From NCBI GenBank assembly GCA_036659415.1, contig JAVXCQ010000008.1:4770-68769 (forward strand): a DNA stretch of 64,000 bases, given 5' to 3'. The position numbers were made by a program, and so were the translations under genes. Of the stretch, positions 16,153 through 23,239 are shown in pieces (the stretch's first letter is position 1; each line of letters starts with the position of its first letter). The notes below the pieces were generated by a model that was given only the letters and a program-made list of their open reading frames with translations, was not told the DNA's origin and did no database searches. Source of the DNA: JAVXCQ01 sp036659415 (GTDB lineage Bacteria; Bacillota; Negativicutes; Acidaminococcales; Acidaminococcaceae).

Positions 16153-17341
16153 AACTATTCTTAAAGTGGAAAATTTATATAAACTTTTCCCAACCAAGGA
16201 AAATAATCCTAAGAATTTAGAAGCTATTGCCCTTTTGCAACAGGGTGTCAGTAAGGAGGAAGTCCAGGATAAATTAGGCCTAATGGCGGCGGTGACCGAT
16301 GTTTCTTTTTCTGTGGAGCGGGGACAGATTTTTACGCTCATCGGACTTTCCGGTTCCGGCAAATCTACGATTATTCGTTGCCTCAATATGTTACAACCAC
16401 CGACAGCCGGCCATATTTATTTTTATGGGCAGGATGTGACGAGCTTTAGCGAACAAGAACTGCTTAATTTTCGGCGCACCAAGGTGGCCATGGTTTTTCA
16501 AAACTTTGGACTCATGAGTCATCGTAATGTGCTGGAAAATGTGTGCTATGGCTTAGAAGTCCGCGGTATGCCCTTAGCTCAGCGGGAAGCCAAAGGGCTG
16601 GAAATGCTAGAACTGGTGGGTTTGTCCGGAAGTGCTGCTCAAGCTGTCAAGAGTCTGTCGGGGGGCATGAAGCAACGGGTGGGTATTGCCCGTGCCTTGG
16701 CCAATGACCCGGATATTCTTTTGATGGACGAAGCTTTTTCGGCTCTAGACCCGTTGGTGCGTAATGATTTACAATTTGAATTATTGCGTATTCAGGAAAA
16801 AATGGGTAAGACGATTATTTTCATTACTCACGATATTAACGAAGCTTTTAAATTAGGCAGTAAGGTGGGTATTTTGCGTGATGGTCGCATGGTGCAGGTG
16901 GCTGCTCCGGAAGAGATGTTAGCCCACCCCGCCGATAGCTATGTCAAAAACTTTATTAATTGCGTGGATTCTAGTCGCGTGATTTGTGTGCGCAATATTG
17001 TGTCCACACCTAGCTGTTTGGTCAAAGAAAATGACGGTGCACATACAGCACTAAAGAGTATGCGCATTAATGGAGTTTCCAGTGCTTATGTGGTGGACGA
17101 ACATATGCGTTTTGTCGGCATTGTGACCTTGGATCAGGCACTGGCAGTTCGAGATGGCAGGCTTAGTTTTGCCGAGGCTCTTGTGAGAGATACTCCGGTT
17201 ATTACCAATCAAGATACCTTGGTGGCAGACATTGTTCCCCTCGCTGCCACCACCCCCTTTCCCTTAGCCGTAGTGGATGACAAATTGATTTTGCAGGGGA
17301 TTGTCACTAAGGCAGCCGTGTTATCTTCGATTTGTAGTTAA
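16145..17341 (+). CDS. quaternary amine ABC transporter ATP-binding protein with CBS pair
   Basis: A 398-residue ATPase. An N-terminal helical extension (KNLEAIALLQQGVSKEEVQ) typical of ProV/OpuAA precedes Walker A GLSGSGKST, signature LSGGMKQRVGIARALA and Walker B ILLMDEAFSALDP. After residue 275 two CBS domains follow, which in OpuA sense ionic strength and in some species bind c-di-AMP. With BusR next door, this gives two possible entry points for c-di-AMP control. SD GAGGAG is 5 bases before the ATG. Confidence 0.9.
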   Translation: MPETILKVENLYKLFPTKENNPKNLEAIALLQQGVSKEEVQDKLGLMAAVTDVSFSVERGQIFTLIGLSGSGKSTIIRCLNMLQPPTAGHIYFYGQDVTSFSEQELLNFRRTKVAMVFQNFGLMSHRNVLENVCYGLEVRGMPLAQREAKGLEMLELVGLSGSAAQAVKSLSGGMKQRVGIARALANDPDILLMDEAFSALDPLVRNDLQFELLRIQEKMGKTIIFITHDINEAFKLGSKVGILRDGRMVQVAAPEEMLAHPADSYVKNFINCVDSSRVICVRNIVSTPSCLVKENDGAHTALKSMRINGVSSAYVVDEHMRFVGIVTLDQALAVRDGRLSFAEALVRDTPVITNQDTLVADIVPLAATTPFPLAVVDDKLILQGIVTKAAVLSSICS

Positions 17342-17348
17342 AAATTTA

Positions 17349-17388
17349 AAAACCGCCGCCGGTTCTTATGAGAACCGGCGGCGGTTTT
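17349..17388. terminator. bidirectional terminator after the betaine operon
   Basis: An 18-bp perfect stem (17349-17366, 17371-17388) with loop TATG, between genes ending at 17341 (+) and 17408 (-). Confidence 0.9.
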
Positions 17389-17407
17389 GTCTGTAAAAGG
17401 AACTAGT

Positions 17408-18025
17408 TTACGGTAAGAGGGTAATGGCTTGCTTCGGGCAAACTGCAACGCACCGACCGCAACGCATACAATCGGCATCACAAAAGCCCTGTGGGTCGCC
17501 TTTAGCGGTAAACGGGGCAAGTCCCAGTGGACAAGTGCGAGCACAAAGTTGACAACTAACGCAGGCATTACTGACTTGTAGCGTAGGTTTGGCCGGCGCT
17601 AGCAGTTTGCCTACCGTGCCCATGGGACAAATCGTACACCAGGCCCGGGCAGGTGCTACGGCCAGGAGCACAATGCCGACGACCGTAGAAACCCACATGA
17701 GATTATTGATGCCAGCACCTAAAGCTGACCAATCGCCCCAGTTACCACGCAAAATTTCAATGAAACGGCTGAACATGAGAAGCATAATAGCGTAGCGTAG
17801 GTAAGGCGCTTTGAGCCAAGCCGGCAATTTGGCCTGCCCCCAGGGGCGGAACAGGTCTTGAAAGCTGCCACGAGGGCAGGCTTGCGAGCACCATTTGCGT
17901 CCGGAAAAGGGAGCGAGGACGACGATGGGTAAAAGGAACAAAAAAGCAGCGGCTAGGCCCCACAAAGGTTCAAACAAGCCGAGTACCAAAACAGCTAGGT
18001 AGAGAAGAAAAAGATACTTAAACAT
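17408..18025 (-). CDS. 4Fe-4S ferredoxin-type membrane protein, NapH-like
   Basis: A 205-residue protein with about four membrane segments and cysteine motifs in the NapH/NosR/RdxA order: CSQACPRGSFQDL, CTICPMGTVG, then two ferredoxin clusters CVSCQLCARTCP and CMRCGRCVAVCP. Such proteins pass electrons across or along the membrane to periplasmic reductases or maturation systems. No partner reductase is near, so the electron acceptor is unknown. SD AGGAG lies before the ATG, and a G/C-rich hairpin is just upstream. Confidence 0.8.
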   Translation of the reverse strand: MFKYLFLLYLAVLVLGLFEPLWGLAAAFLFLLPIVVLAPFSGRKWCSQACPRGSFQDLFRPWGQAKLPAWLKAPYLRYAIMLLMFSRFIEILRGNWGDWSALGAGINNLMWVSTVVGIVLLAVAPARAWCTICPMGTVGKLLAPAKPTLQVSNACVSCQLCARTCPLGLAPFTAKGDPQGFCDADCMRCGRCVAVCPKQAITLLP

Positions 18026-18134
18026 TGCTCAACTCCTAATCCCCCAGGGAGGGGGTGTAATATTCTTTTAGTATAGCATGACTGTTGGCAAAGAGCAATA
18101 AACAAGCGAGTTGCTTTTAAGCAACTCGCTTGTT

Positions 18135-18692
18135 TTAATAAAGAAGCAGTCTGCAACTACCGGCTAGTAGCATGAGCGGTATGGGCGGTATTTTTTGGTA
18201 GTGCTGCAGATAAAATAGCACCAAGATTAAAACCGCACCGTAGGGATCAAAAAGCTGTTGTTTACAGGCAGGGAAACAGGTTAGTTGAAAAAAGATTAAA
18301 ACCGCCGATAGCATAAAACCAATGACGGCAGGACGAATGCCGCAAAGTATCCATTGTACAGCCGGTGCGTTTTTGAATTTGTGGAGGGAGCCGGCTAGGC
18401 AAAGGACTAAAAGTAAAGACGGTAGCGCTACGCCGAGGGTAGCTATCAGTGAGCCTAAAAGCATGGTGCCGGGAGTGGTAGCACAAACTTTAGCCCCGAC
18501 ATAAGTGGCCGTATTGACGGCGATGGGTCCTGGCGTCATTTGTGAAATAGTAATGATTTGAGCATATTCTGCGGCTGTTAACCAGCCTCGACTGGTAACT
18601 TCCTGACCGATGACAGCAATCATGGCAAGGCCACCGCCAAAAGAAAACAGACCAATTTTGAAAAAAACTACGAACAATTCCCAATAAATCAT
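18135..18692 (-). CDS. chromate transporter family protein (CHR domain, second of pair)
   Basis: A 185-residue membrane protein with the single CHR-domain signature FFKIGLFSFGGGLAMIAVIG at residues 9-28 and TPGPIAVNTATYVG near 53-66. Short CHR proteins work in pairs, and the partner gene lies directly upstream with a 4-bp overlap (18689-18692). Long ChrA proteins export chromate; the natural substrate of short pairs is uncertain. Confidence 0.86.
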   Translation of the reverse strand: MIYWELFVVFFKIGLFSFGGGLAMIAVIGQEVTSRGWLTAAEYAQIITISQMTPGPIAVNTATYVGAKVCATTPGTMLLGSLIATLGVALPSLLLVLCLAGSLHKFKNAPAVQWILCGIRPAVIGFMLSAVLIFFQLTCFPACKQQLFDPYGAVLILVLFYLQHYQKIPPIPLMLLAGSCRLLLY

Positions 18693-19249
18693 TGCTGCCC
18701 TCCCTCCTTAGTTGCCGTGCGGTGCCACAGGTAGCCGGCCAGTGCTGCCAGGAGCACAATGGTGGCTACGTCCCATGACCACGCCAAAATGGCAAGGAAA
18801 CTAGCCGTAGCTACGACCCAGCCAAAACGGTCAGTGATGGAAGTTTTGAGGAGCTTTAAGGTAGCCCCGAAGATGAGAACGGTAATGGCGGCATTAACCC
18901 CAGCAAAAAACTTTTGCAGGTAGGGGTTATGGGTAATAGCACCGGTGAAAAAAAGTACTAGGGCAAAAATAATGAGAAAAGAGGGTAAAATAACACCCAG
19001 GGTAGCAACGAGCGCACCGGTAATACCGGCTAAGCGATACCCGATGAAAGTAGCGGCATTAATAGCAATGACGCCGGGTAGGGATTGGGAGAGCGCTAAA
19101 ACGTCAGTAATATCTTCGGCGTCAAGCCAGTGCTGTTTTTCTACACATTCATGTTGAATGAGGGGAATCATGGCAAGCCCTCCCCCAATGGTAAACAGAC
19201 CAAGTTTAAAAAAAATGCAAAAAACATGTAAAAGTTTAATGTTTGGCAT
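18689..19249 (-). CDS. chromate transporter family protein (CHR domain, first of pair)
   Basis: A 187-residue membrane protein with the same CHR signature (FFKLGLFTIGGGLAMIPLI) and SLPGVIAINAATFIG. I chose the ATG at 19249, which has AGAAGGG about 6 bases upstream; an in-frame ATG at 19294 lacks an RBS. It is about 35-40% alike to its downstream neighbour by eye, so the pair arose by duplication, and the two probably form a heterodimer with inverse topology. Confidence 0.85.
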   Translation of the reverse strand: MPNIKLLHVFCIFFKLGLFTIGGGLAMIPLIQHECVEKQHWLDAEDITDVLALSQSLPGVIAINAATFIGYRLAGITGALVATLGVILPSFLIIFALVLFFTGAITHNPYLQKFFAGVNAAITVLIFGATLKLLKTSITDRFGWVVATASFLAILAWSWDVATIVLLAALAGYLWHRTATKEGGQQ

Positions 19250-19385
19250 AATACCCTTCTTTTCTTTAACGAAGATAACCTCATTATCTAACAATCGGGT
19301 GGTTTTGACAAGAATAAAAAACCATTAGTTTAACGAACGAATAATAGAAATAATAAAAAAATATTCGCTTTTTTTACGAAAATAG

Positions 19386-19415
19386 TTGAAATTGACGATT
19401 ATGCTAAGGTATAAT
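19386..19415 (+). promoter_or_regulatory. purC promoter
   Basis: TTGAAA (19386-19391) and TATAAT (19410-19415), 18-bp spacing, 62 bases before the purC start. The AT-rich region 19295-19385 also has to hold the promoter of the CHR pair. Confidence 0.6.
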
Positions 19416-19477
19416 AAACAAGTAATTGAAAATCTCTGCGACCATTGGTGAGTGGGGACAAAATGGAGGGTGTATTC

Positions 19478-20164
19478 ATGGAATTAGTGTATACAGGTAA
19501 AACTAAAAATGTTTTTAAATTGGCGGACGGTAATTATCTTTTGAAATTTAAAGACGATGTCACGGGTACTGACGGCGTTTTTGACCCAGGCTCTAACACT
19601 ATTGGTTTGACTTTAGAGGGTGCAGGTCGTGCCGGCTTAAAGTTAACTAAACATTTCTTTGAAATTTTAAAAGCTAAAGGCATTCCTACTCATTATATTG
19701 ACGCTAATATTGAAGAACAAACCATGACCGTGCAACCAGCTACTGTTTTTGGCAAAGGTTTGGAGGTAATTTGTCGTTTTCGTGCTGTAGGTAGTTTCTA
19801 TCGTCGTTATGGCGATTATTGCACCGAAGGACAAGAACTCCCTGCTTTTGTGGAAGTTACGTTAAAAGACGATGAACGCGAAGATCCACCTATTACGAAA
19901 GATGCTTTGGCAGCTGTGGGCTTACTCACACTGGAAGAATACGAAGTGCTGAAAGCTAATACACAAAAAATTGCACAAGTGGTAAAAGCTGAACTCAAAG
20001 AGCACGACATCGACCTATATGATATTAAATTTGAATTTGGTCGGGTTGGCAAAGAACAAGCCATTGTTTTAATTGATGAGATTTCCGGCGGCAATATGCG
20101 TGCTTACAAACATGGTGAATATATTTTACCTTTGGATTTAGAAAAAATGGTTTTAGCTGATTAA
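19478..20164 (+). CDS. purC: phosphoribosylaminoimidazole-succinocarboxamide synthase
   Basis: A 228-residue SAICAR synthetase, the purine-pathway step that joins CAIR and aspartate with ATP. Seen: YTGKTKNVF at the N-terminus, the ATP-binding strand YLLKFKDDVTG, VICRFRAVGSFYRRYG in the middle, and a late segment LIDEISGGNMRAY. Length is normal for the short bacterial type. The ATG at 19478 has GGAGGG 7 bases upstream; an earlier in-frame GTG at 19445 is rejected. It stands outside any pur cluster in this window and has its own promoter and terminator. Confidence 0.92.
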   Translation: MELVYTGKTKNVFKLADGNYLLKFKDDVTGTDGVFDPGSNTIGLTLEGAGRAGLKLTKHFFEILKAKGIPTHYIDANIEEQTMTVQPATVFGKGLEVICRFRAVGSFYRRYGDYCTEGQELPAFVEVTLKDDEREDPPITKDALAAVGLLTLEEYEVLKANTQKIAQVVKAELKEHDIDLYDIKFEFGRVGKEQAIVLIDEISGGNMRAYKHGEYILPLDLEKMVLAD

Positions 20165-20180
20165 ACAATGTTAGTGTAAA

Positions 20181-20219
20181 AAAAGACAGGCGAAGTTAAT
20201 TCATTCGTCTGTCTTTTTT
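20181..20219 (+). terminator. purC terminator
   Basis: A 14-bp stem (20181-20194 with 20204-20217, one G-U pair) followed by a T run. Confidence 0.9.
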
Positions 20220-20250
20220 GCACCGTCAGTAAGTTAGGGGAGGGAAGAGT

Positions 20251-21108
20251 ATGAGTTTAAAACCAATGAACGAATTATTACCAGTGATTAGTAACGGTGG
20301 TACGGGGCGCACTAAACAAAGCCTACTCAGCACCGTGGGTTTAACCTTTTTAGCTGGGGCATACATTGCTTTGGGTGGATTTTTGGCTGTGCGCTTGGGT
20401 TCAGCGTTGCCAGTAGCTATTTGGGGTTCGGCAGCTAAATTTATTTTTGCGGCGGTCTTTCCTTTGGGGCTGATGTTAGTGCTATTGTGCGGTGCTGATT
20501 TATTTACCGGTAATTGTATGTCTTTGGCAGCGGCCTGGTATAAAAAAGCTATTTCTTCTCGGCAAGTAGTCGCTAGCGGTGTGTATTCCTGGTTGGGCAA
20601 TTTTGTGGGAGCGGCCTTTGTTGCCTATTTTATGGCTTATGCCAGTGGCATAATTTTTGAAAGCGTGCAGCAAAATGGACAGGCGGTTATGCCCTGGGCT
20701 AGCGCCATTGTAGGGCTTGCCAATGGTAAATGTGCTCTTAGTTTTGGAGAAGCTTTTTGGCGTGCGGTGGGCTGTAACTGGATGGTGTGTATTGCCATTT
20801 ATGCAGCAGCGGCGGCAGAAGATGTAGGCGGCAAGATTATGGCACTGTGGTTTCCTACCATGGCGTTTGTAGCTATGGGCATGGAGCATTGTATTGCTAA
20901 TATGTTTTTTGTACCGCTGGGAATTTGGACCGGCAGTGACCCACGTTATTTGGAGTTAGTTAATGCCGGTTTGGCCTTGCCGCTAAAAGCCACCTGGAGT
21001 AGTTTTTTTGTCGGCAACCTTTTACCCGTGACGCTGGGTAATATTGTAGGTGGGGCAGTTTTAGTGGCTGGCATCTATACAATTGTACATAAAAAACAAA
21101 CAAAATAA
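20251..21108 (+). CDS. formate/nitrite transporter (FNT) family channel
   Basis: A 285-residue membrane protein with about six long segments. FNT hallmarks: AGAYIALGGFLAVRLG, LCGADLFTGNCMS (the conserved LF.GN loop), YSWLGNFVGAAFVAYFMAY, GCNWMVCIAIYAA, and MGMEHCIANMFFVPLG. FNT pentamers pass formate, nitrite or hydrosulfide; in a fermenter with pyruvate metabolism formate is a fair guess, but no pfl is near. SD AGGGGAGGG. Confidence 0.88.
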   Translation: MSLKPMNELLPVISNGGTGRTKQSLLSTVGLTFLAGAYIALGGFLAVRLGSALPVAIWGSAAKFIFAAVFPLGLMLVLLCGADLFTGNCMSLAAAWYKKAISSRQVVASGVYSWLGNFVGAAFVAYFMAYASGIIFESVQQNGQAVMPWASAIVGLANGKCALSFGEAFWRAVGCNWMVCIAIYAAAAAEDVGGKIMALWFPTMAFVAMGMEHCIANMFFVPLGIWTGSDPRYLELVNAGLALPLKATWSSFFVGNLLPVTLGNIVGGAVLVAGIYTIVHKKQTK

Positions 21109-21127
21109 ATTTTCTTGCGATGAATAC

Positions 21128-21156
21128 TTGACGTTTTTTTCTTTGTGCGTGATAAT
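21128..21156 (+). promoter_or_regulatory. promoter of the barnase-like/barstar/MBL cluster
   Basis: TTGACG (21128-21133) and GATAAT (21151-21156) with 17-bp spacing, 65 bases before the ATG. Confidence 0.6.
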
Positions 21157-21220
21157 GAAAACAAATCAGTACTATTAATGACGATTAGTGGTGCTTCATG
21201 ACACAAAGGAGAGGTTAACC

Positions 21221-21724
21221 ATGAAAAAGATGCTAGGTATTTTGTTAAGCGTTTTGTTCCTCATGAGCTTGTTCACCGGGTGCAGTAAACAAGATGCGAA
21301 GCCAGCGACTGCTAAGAATGTCCAACAGACAAGTACTAAAACTGATGGTCAAACGAATGCGACGCGCAAGGGAGAAGCAGTGCACGTGGACGAAAAAGCT
21401 GTTTATACCTCCAAATGGGAAGTAGCGGCTTATCTTAATATCTACAAAAAATTACCGGTTAATTTCATTACCATGCAAGAAGCCACTAAATTAGGCTGGC
21501 AGCAAGGTACGCCTTTGGAAAAAGTAGCCCCAGGTAAAAGCTTGGGTGGTGATGTCTACAAGGACGTAGCCAACTTATTACCGGCGCAAGAGGGACGCAC
21601 TTACAAAGAGTGCGACTTAGATTATGCCGGTGGCCAGCGCACGGAAAAGCGGCTGGTTTATTCTAATGACGGACTGGTGTTTTATACCAGCAATCTTTAC
21701 CAATCTTTTAAAAAACTATTTTAG
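21221..21724 (+). CDS. lipoprotein with barnase-type ribonuclease domain, catalytic His replaced
   Basis: A 167-residue lipoprotein: signal peptide and lipobox LFTGC (Cys21), a Thr/Gln/Lys-rich linker to about residue 55, then a domain that aligns without gaps to barnase over its second half. The conserved segments are YKKLPVNFIT, GWQQG, APGKSLGGD and GRTYKECDLDY. E130, R140 and R144 match barnase Glu73, Arg83 and Arg87, but the general acid His102 is Leu159 (CTT at 21695-21697). The family cuts RNA. This protein may bind rather than cut, or use another residue. The start follows AAAGGAGAGG; the TTG/GTG-type start at 21188 is rejected. Barstar follows in the same operon. Confidence 0.85.
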   Translation: MKKMLGILLSVLFLMSLFTGCSKQDAKPATAKNVQQTSTKTDGQTNATRKGEAVHVDEKAVYTSKWEVAAYLNIYKKLPVNFITMQEATKLGWQQGTPLEKVAPGKSLGGDVYKDVANLLPAQEGRTYKECDLDYAGGQRTEKRLVYSNDGLVFYTSNLYQSFKKLF

Positions 21725-21739
21725 TGGGAGTTTGAGCAG

Positions 21740-22009
21740 ATGAAAATAATTGAACTACAAGCTGTAGATTTTACTTCACCACAGGAGCTGGACGCTTATA
21801 TTTGGGAAAGCTTGGGCTTGCCCAACACCGGCAATGAAAGTTTGGACGCTTTGTATGATTACTTGACAGAATTAGAAGACGAAATGACGGTCGTTGTGGC
21901 ACAAGCTATCGCCGATGAAGAAAATATGGGCGAATATGGTGAACGTGTTTTGCACGTTTTTGAAGAAGCAGCGGCAGAAAATCCTGTGCTGTCGGTAGAG
22001 TTTGTGTAA
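21740..22009 (+). CDS. barstar family ribonuclease inhibitor
   Basis: An 89-residue acidic protein with the barstar layout: an N-terminal strand, then GLPNTGNESLDALYDYLTE (barstar helix 2; D36 and D40 match Asp35 and Asp39, the key barnase contacts, with Trp38 as Tyr), and a C-terminal VLHVFEEAAAENP helix whose Glu residues match Glu76 and Glu80, followed by a last strand. Barstar sits in the cytoplasm and blocks barnase before export. It starts 15 bp after the barnase-like gene. That the inhibitor interface is kept while the toxin lost its histidine is notable. Confidence 0.88.
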   Translation: MKIIELQAVDFTSPQELDAYIWESLGLPNTGNESLDALYDYLTELEDEMTVVVAQAIADEENMGEYGERVLHVFEEAAAENPVLSVEFV

Positions 22010-22041
22010 ACTACTGCGTAGAGGAAACATAGGTGAAAAGC

Positions 22042-22917
22042 ATGAAAAAATTATTAGTACTGGCCATGAGTTTACTTGTGGCCATTTTTTGTATCGGTTG
22101 CGGGAGTAGCGAAACTGCCGCAACGTCGCCACCTACAAAGCAAGCGGTGGTGACAGTGCTGGATGTGGGACAGGCAGATGCAATCCTCATTCAAGCTGAG
22201 GGCAAAACAGTGCTCATAGATGCCGGCCTGGCTAAAAATAGTAAAGAATTAGTAACCAAATTACAGCAACACGCTGTGGGGCAAATCGACCTTTTAATTA
22301 TGACCCACCCTCATGCAGATCATATTGGCGGCGTGCCAGCTATTTTGGCTAATTTTCCAGTTAAGGCTGTTTATGACAGTGCTAATCCGGAAACCACCTC
22401 CAAACTTTATCAAAACATCTTACGGCAAATTGACAAGAAAAAAATAGCTTTTCACGTATTACGGGCTCCCGGTAAAATACCCCTGGGCGAACAGGTTGCC
22501 TTAGAGGTATTGTGGCCACCCCAAACTTTGCTGCAGGGGACGGACTCCGATCTTAATGCCAACAGCATTGTGCTCAGACTGGTTTATGGAGATTTTGCCA
22601 TGCTCCTGACCGGAGATGCACGCAAGGAGTCCGAAGCTGGTATTCTTGCTCAGCATTCACGGGAGCAAGTGCGAGCCCAGGTACTCAAAGTAGGGCACCA
22701 TACCAGTAATACTTCTACTTCCAAGGCGTGGCTGGCTGCAGTTGCCCCGGAAGTAGCGATTGCCAGTTATGGCGCAGACAATGACTATCATTTTCCTAAT
22801 AAGCATACCCTTAAGCGTTTAGAGCAGGCTAAGGTGAAGTTTTATAATACTGCTGACCAGGGAGATGTGACGGTGACTAGCGATGGTCACACCTATACTG
22901 TTCGTACAGCAAAATAG
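22042..22917 (+). CDS. ComEC/Rec2-type metallo-beta-lactamase fold lipoprotein
   Basis: A 291-residue exported lipoprotein (lipobox CIGC at about Cys20). The body is a metallo-beta-lactamase domain of the ComEC C-terminal type: VLDVGQADAILIQ, the metal motif THPHADHIGG, LLTGDA, and VLKVGHHTSNTSTSKAW, then a SYGADNDYHFPN end block. ComEC-type MBL domains are thought to be nucleases or hydrolases for DNA uptake; free-standing lipoprotein versions are found in many anaerobes with unknown role. Start: ATG 22042 (AGGTGA 5 bases upstream); a GTG at 22033 is an alternative. Third gene of the barnase/barstar unit, 32 bp after barstar. Confidence 0.82.
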   Translation: MKKLLVLAMSLLVAIFCIGCGSSETAATSPPTKQAVVTVLDVGQADAILIQAEGKTVLIDAGLAKNSKELVTKLQQHAVGQIDLLIMTHPHADHIGGVPAILANFPVKAVYDSANPETTSKLYQNILRQIDKKKIAFHVLRAPGKIPLGEQVALEVLWPPQTLLQGTDSDLNANSIVLRLVYGDFAMLLTGDARKESEAGILAQHSREQVRAQVLKVGHHTSNTSTSKAWLAAVAPEVAIASYGADNDYHFPNKHTLKRLEQAKVKFYNTADQGDVTVTSDGHTYTVRTAK

Positions 22918-22918
22918 T

Positions 22919-22976
22919 ACTTTATAATAACTATGGTGGTAGACCAAAAGGTCTACCACCATAGTTATTATAAAGT
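22919..22976. repeat. 27-bp perfect inverted repeat, likely bidirectional terminator
   Basis: Arms 22919-22945 and 22950-22976 are perfectly complementary with an AAAA loop. It directly follows the MBL lipoprotein stop. The flanking T run is poor, so it may terminate transcription from either side or be a mobile hairpin such as a small MITE-like repeat. Confidence 0.7.
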
Positions 22977-22998
22977 CGTTTTATTAATGTTTCCAATA

Positions 22999-23058
22999 TT
23001 AGCAGCTGTACTTTTGCACTATCAAAAGCAAAAGTCTTTGCCAAATAGTAGCGAACAT
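22999..23058 (-). CDS. possible 19-residue hydrophobic peptide
   Basis: On the minus strand a perfect SD (AAGGAGG, 7-base gap) precedes an ATG at 23058, opening a 19-codon frame that reads MFATIWQRLLLLIVQKYSC and stops at 22999. The middle is a single hydrophobic stretch with flanking charged residues, as in tiny membrane peptides, leader peptides and type I toxins. A possible promoter lies at 23109-23083 (TTGACG, 15-bp gap, TAGAAT) and the 27-bp hairpin is directly downstream. The RBS quality is the main support; expression is unproven. Confidence 0.4.
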   Translation of the reverse strand: MFATIWQRLLLLIVQKYSC

Positions 23059-23196
23059 AAAAGTTCCTCCTTCTTCCTGTTAATTCTAAGCGTTGCAAGA
23101 TAGCGTCAAACTTTTTGGTAACTGTGTGAATCTTATAAAGGCGGGTTTATTTTTTGTGAGTTATTACTAGGGCAGGAATTATTGCCCAGGGAATTG

Positions 23197-23205
23197 TGTT
23201 ATAAT
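23197..23205 (+). promoter_or_regulatory. extended -10 promoter of the second ABC-F gene
   Basis: TGTTATAAT, 34 bases before the ATG at 23240. A GGGCA/TGCCC hairpin lies just upstream. No clear -35. Confidence 0.55.
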
Positions 23206-23239
23206 AACAACAGAGCTAAGAAAGGCAGGCTGGGAAATA

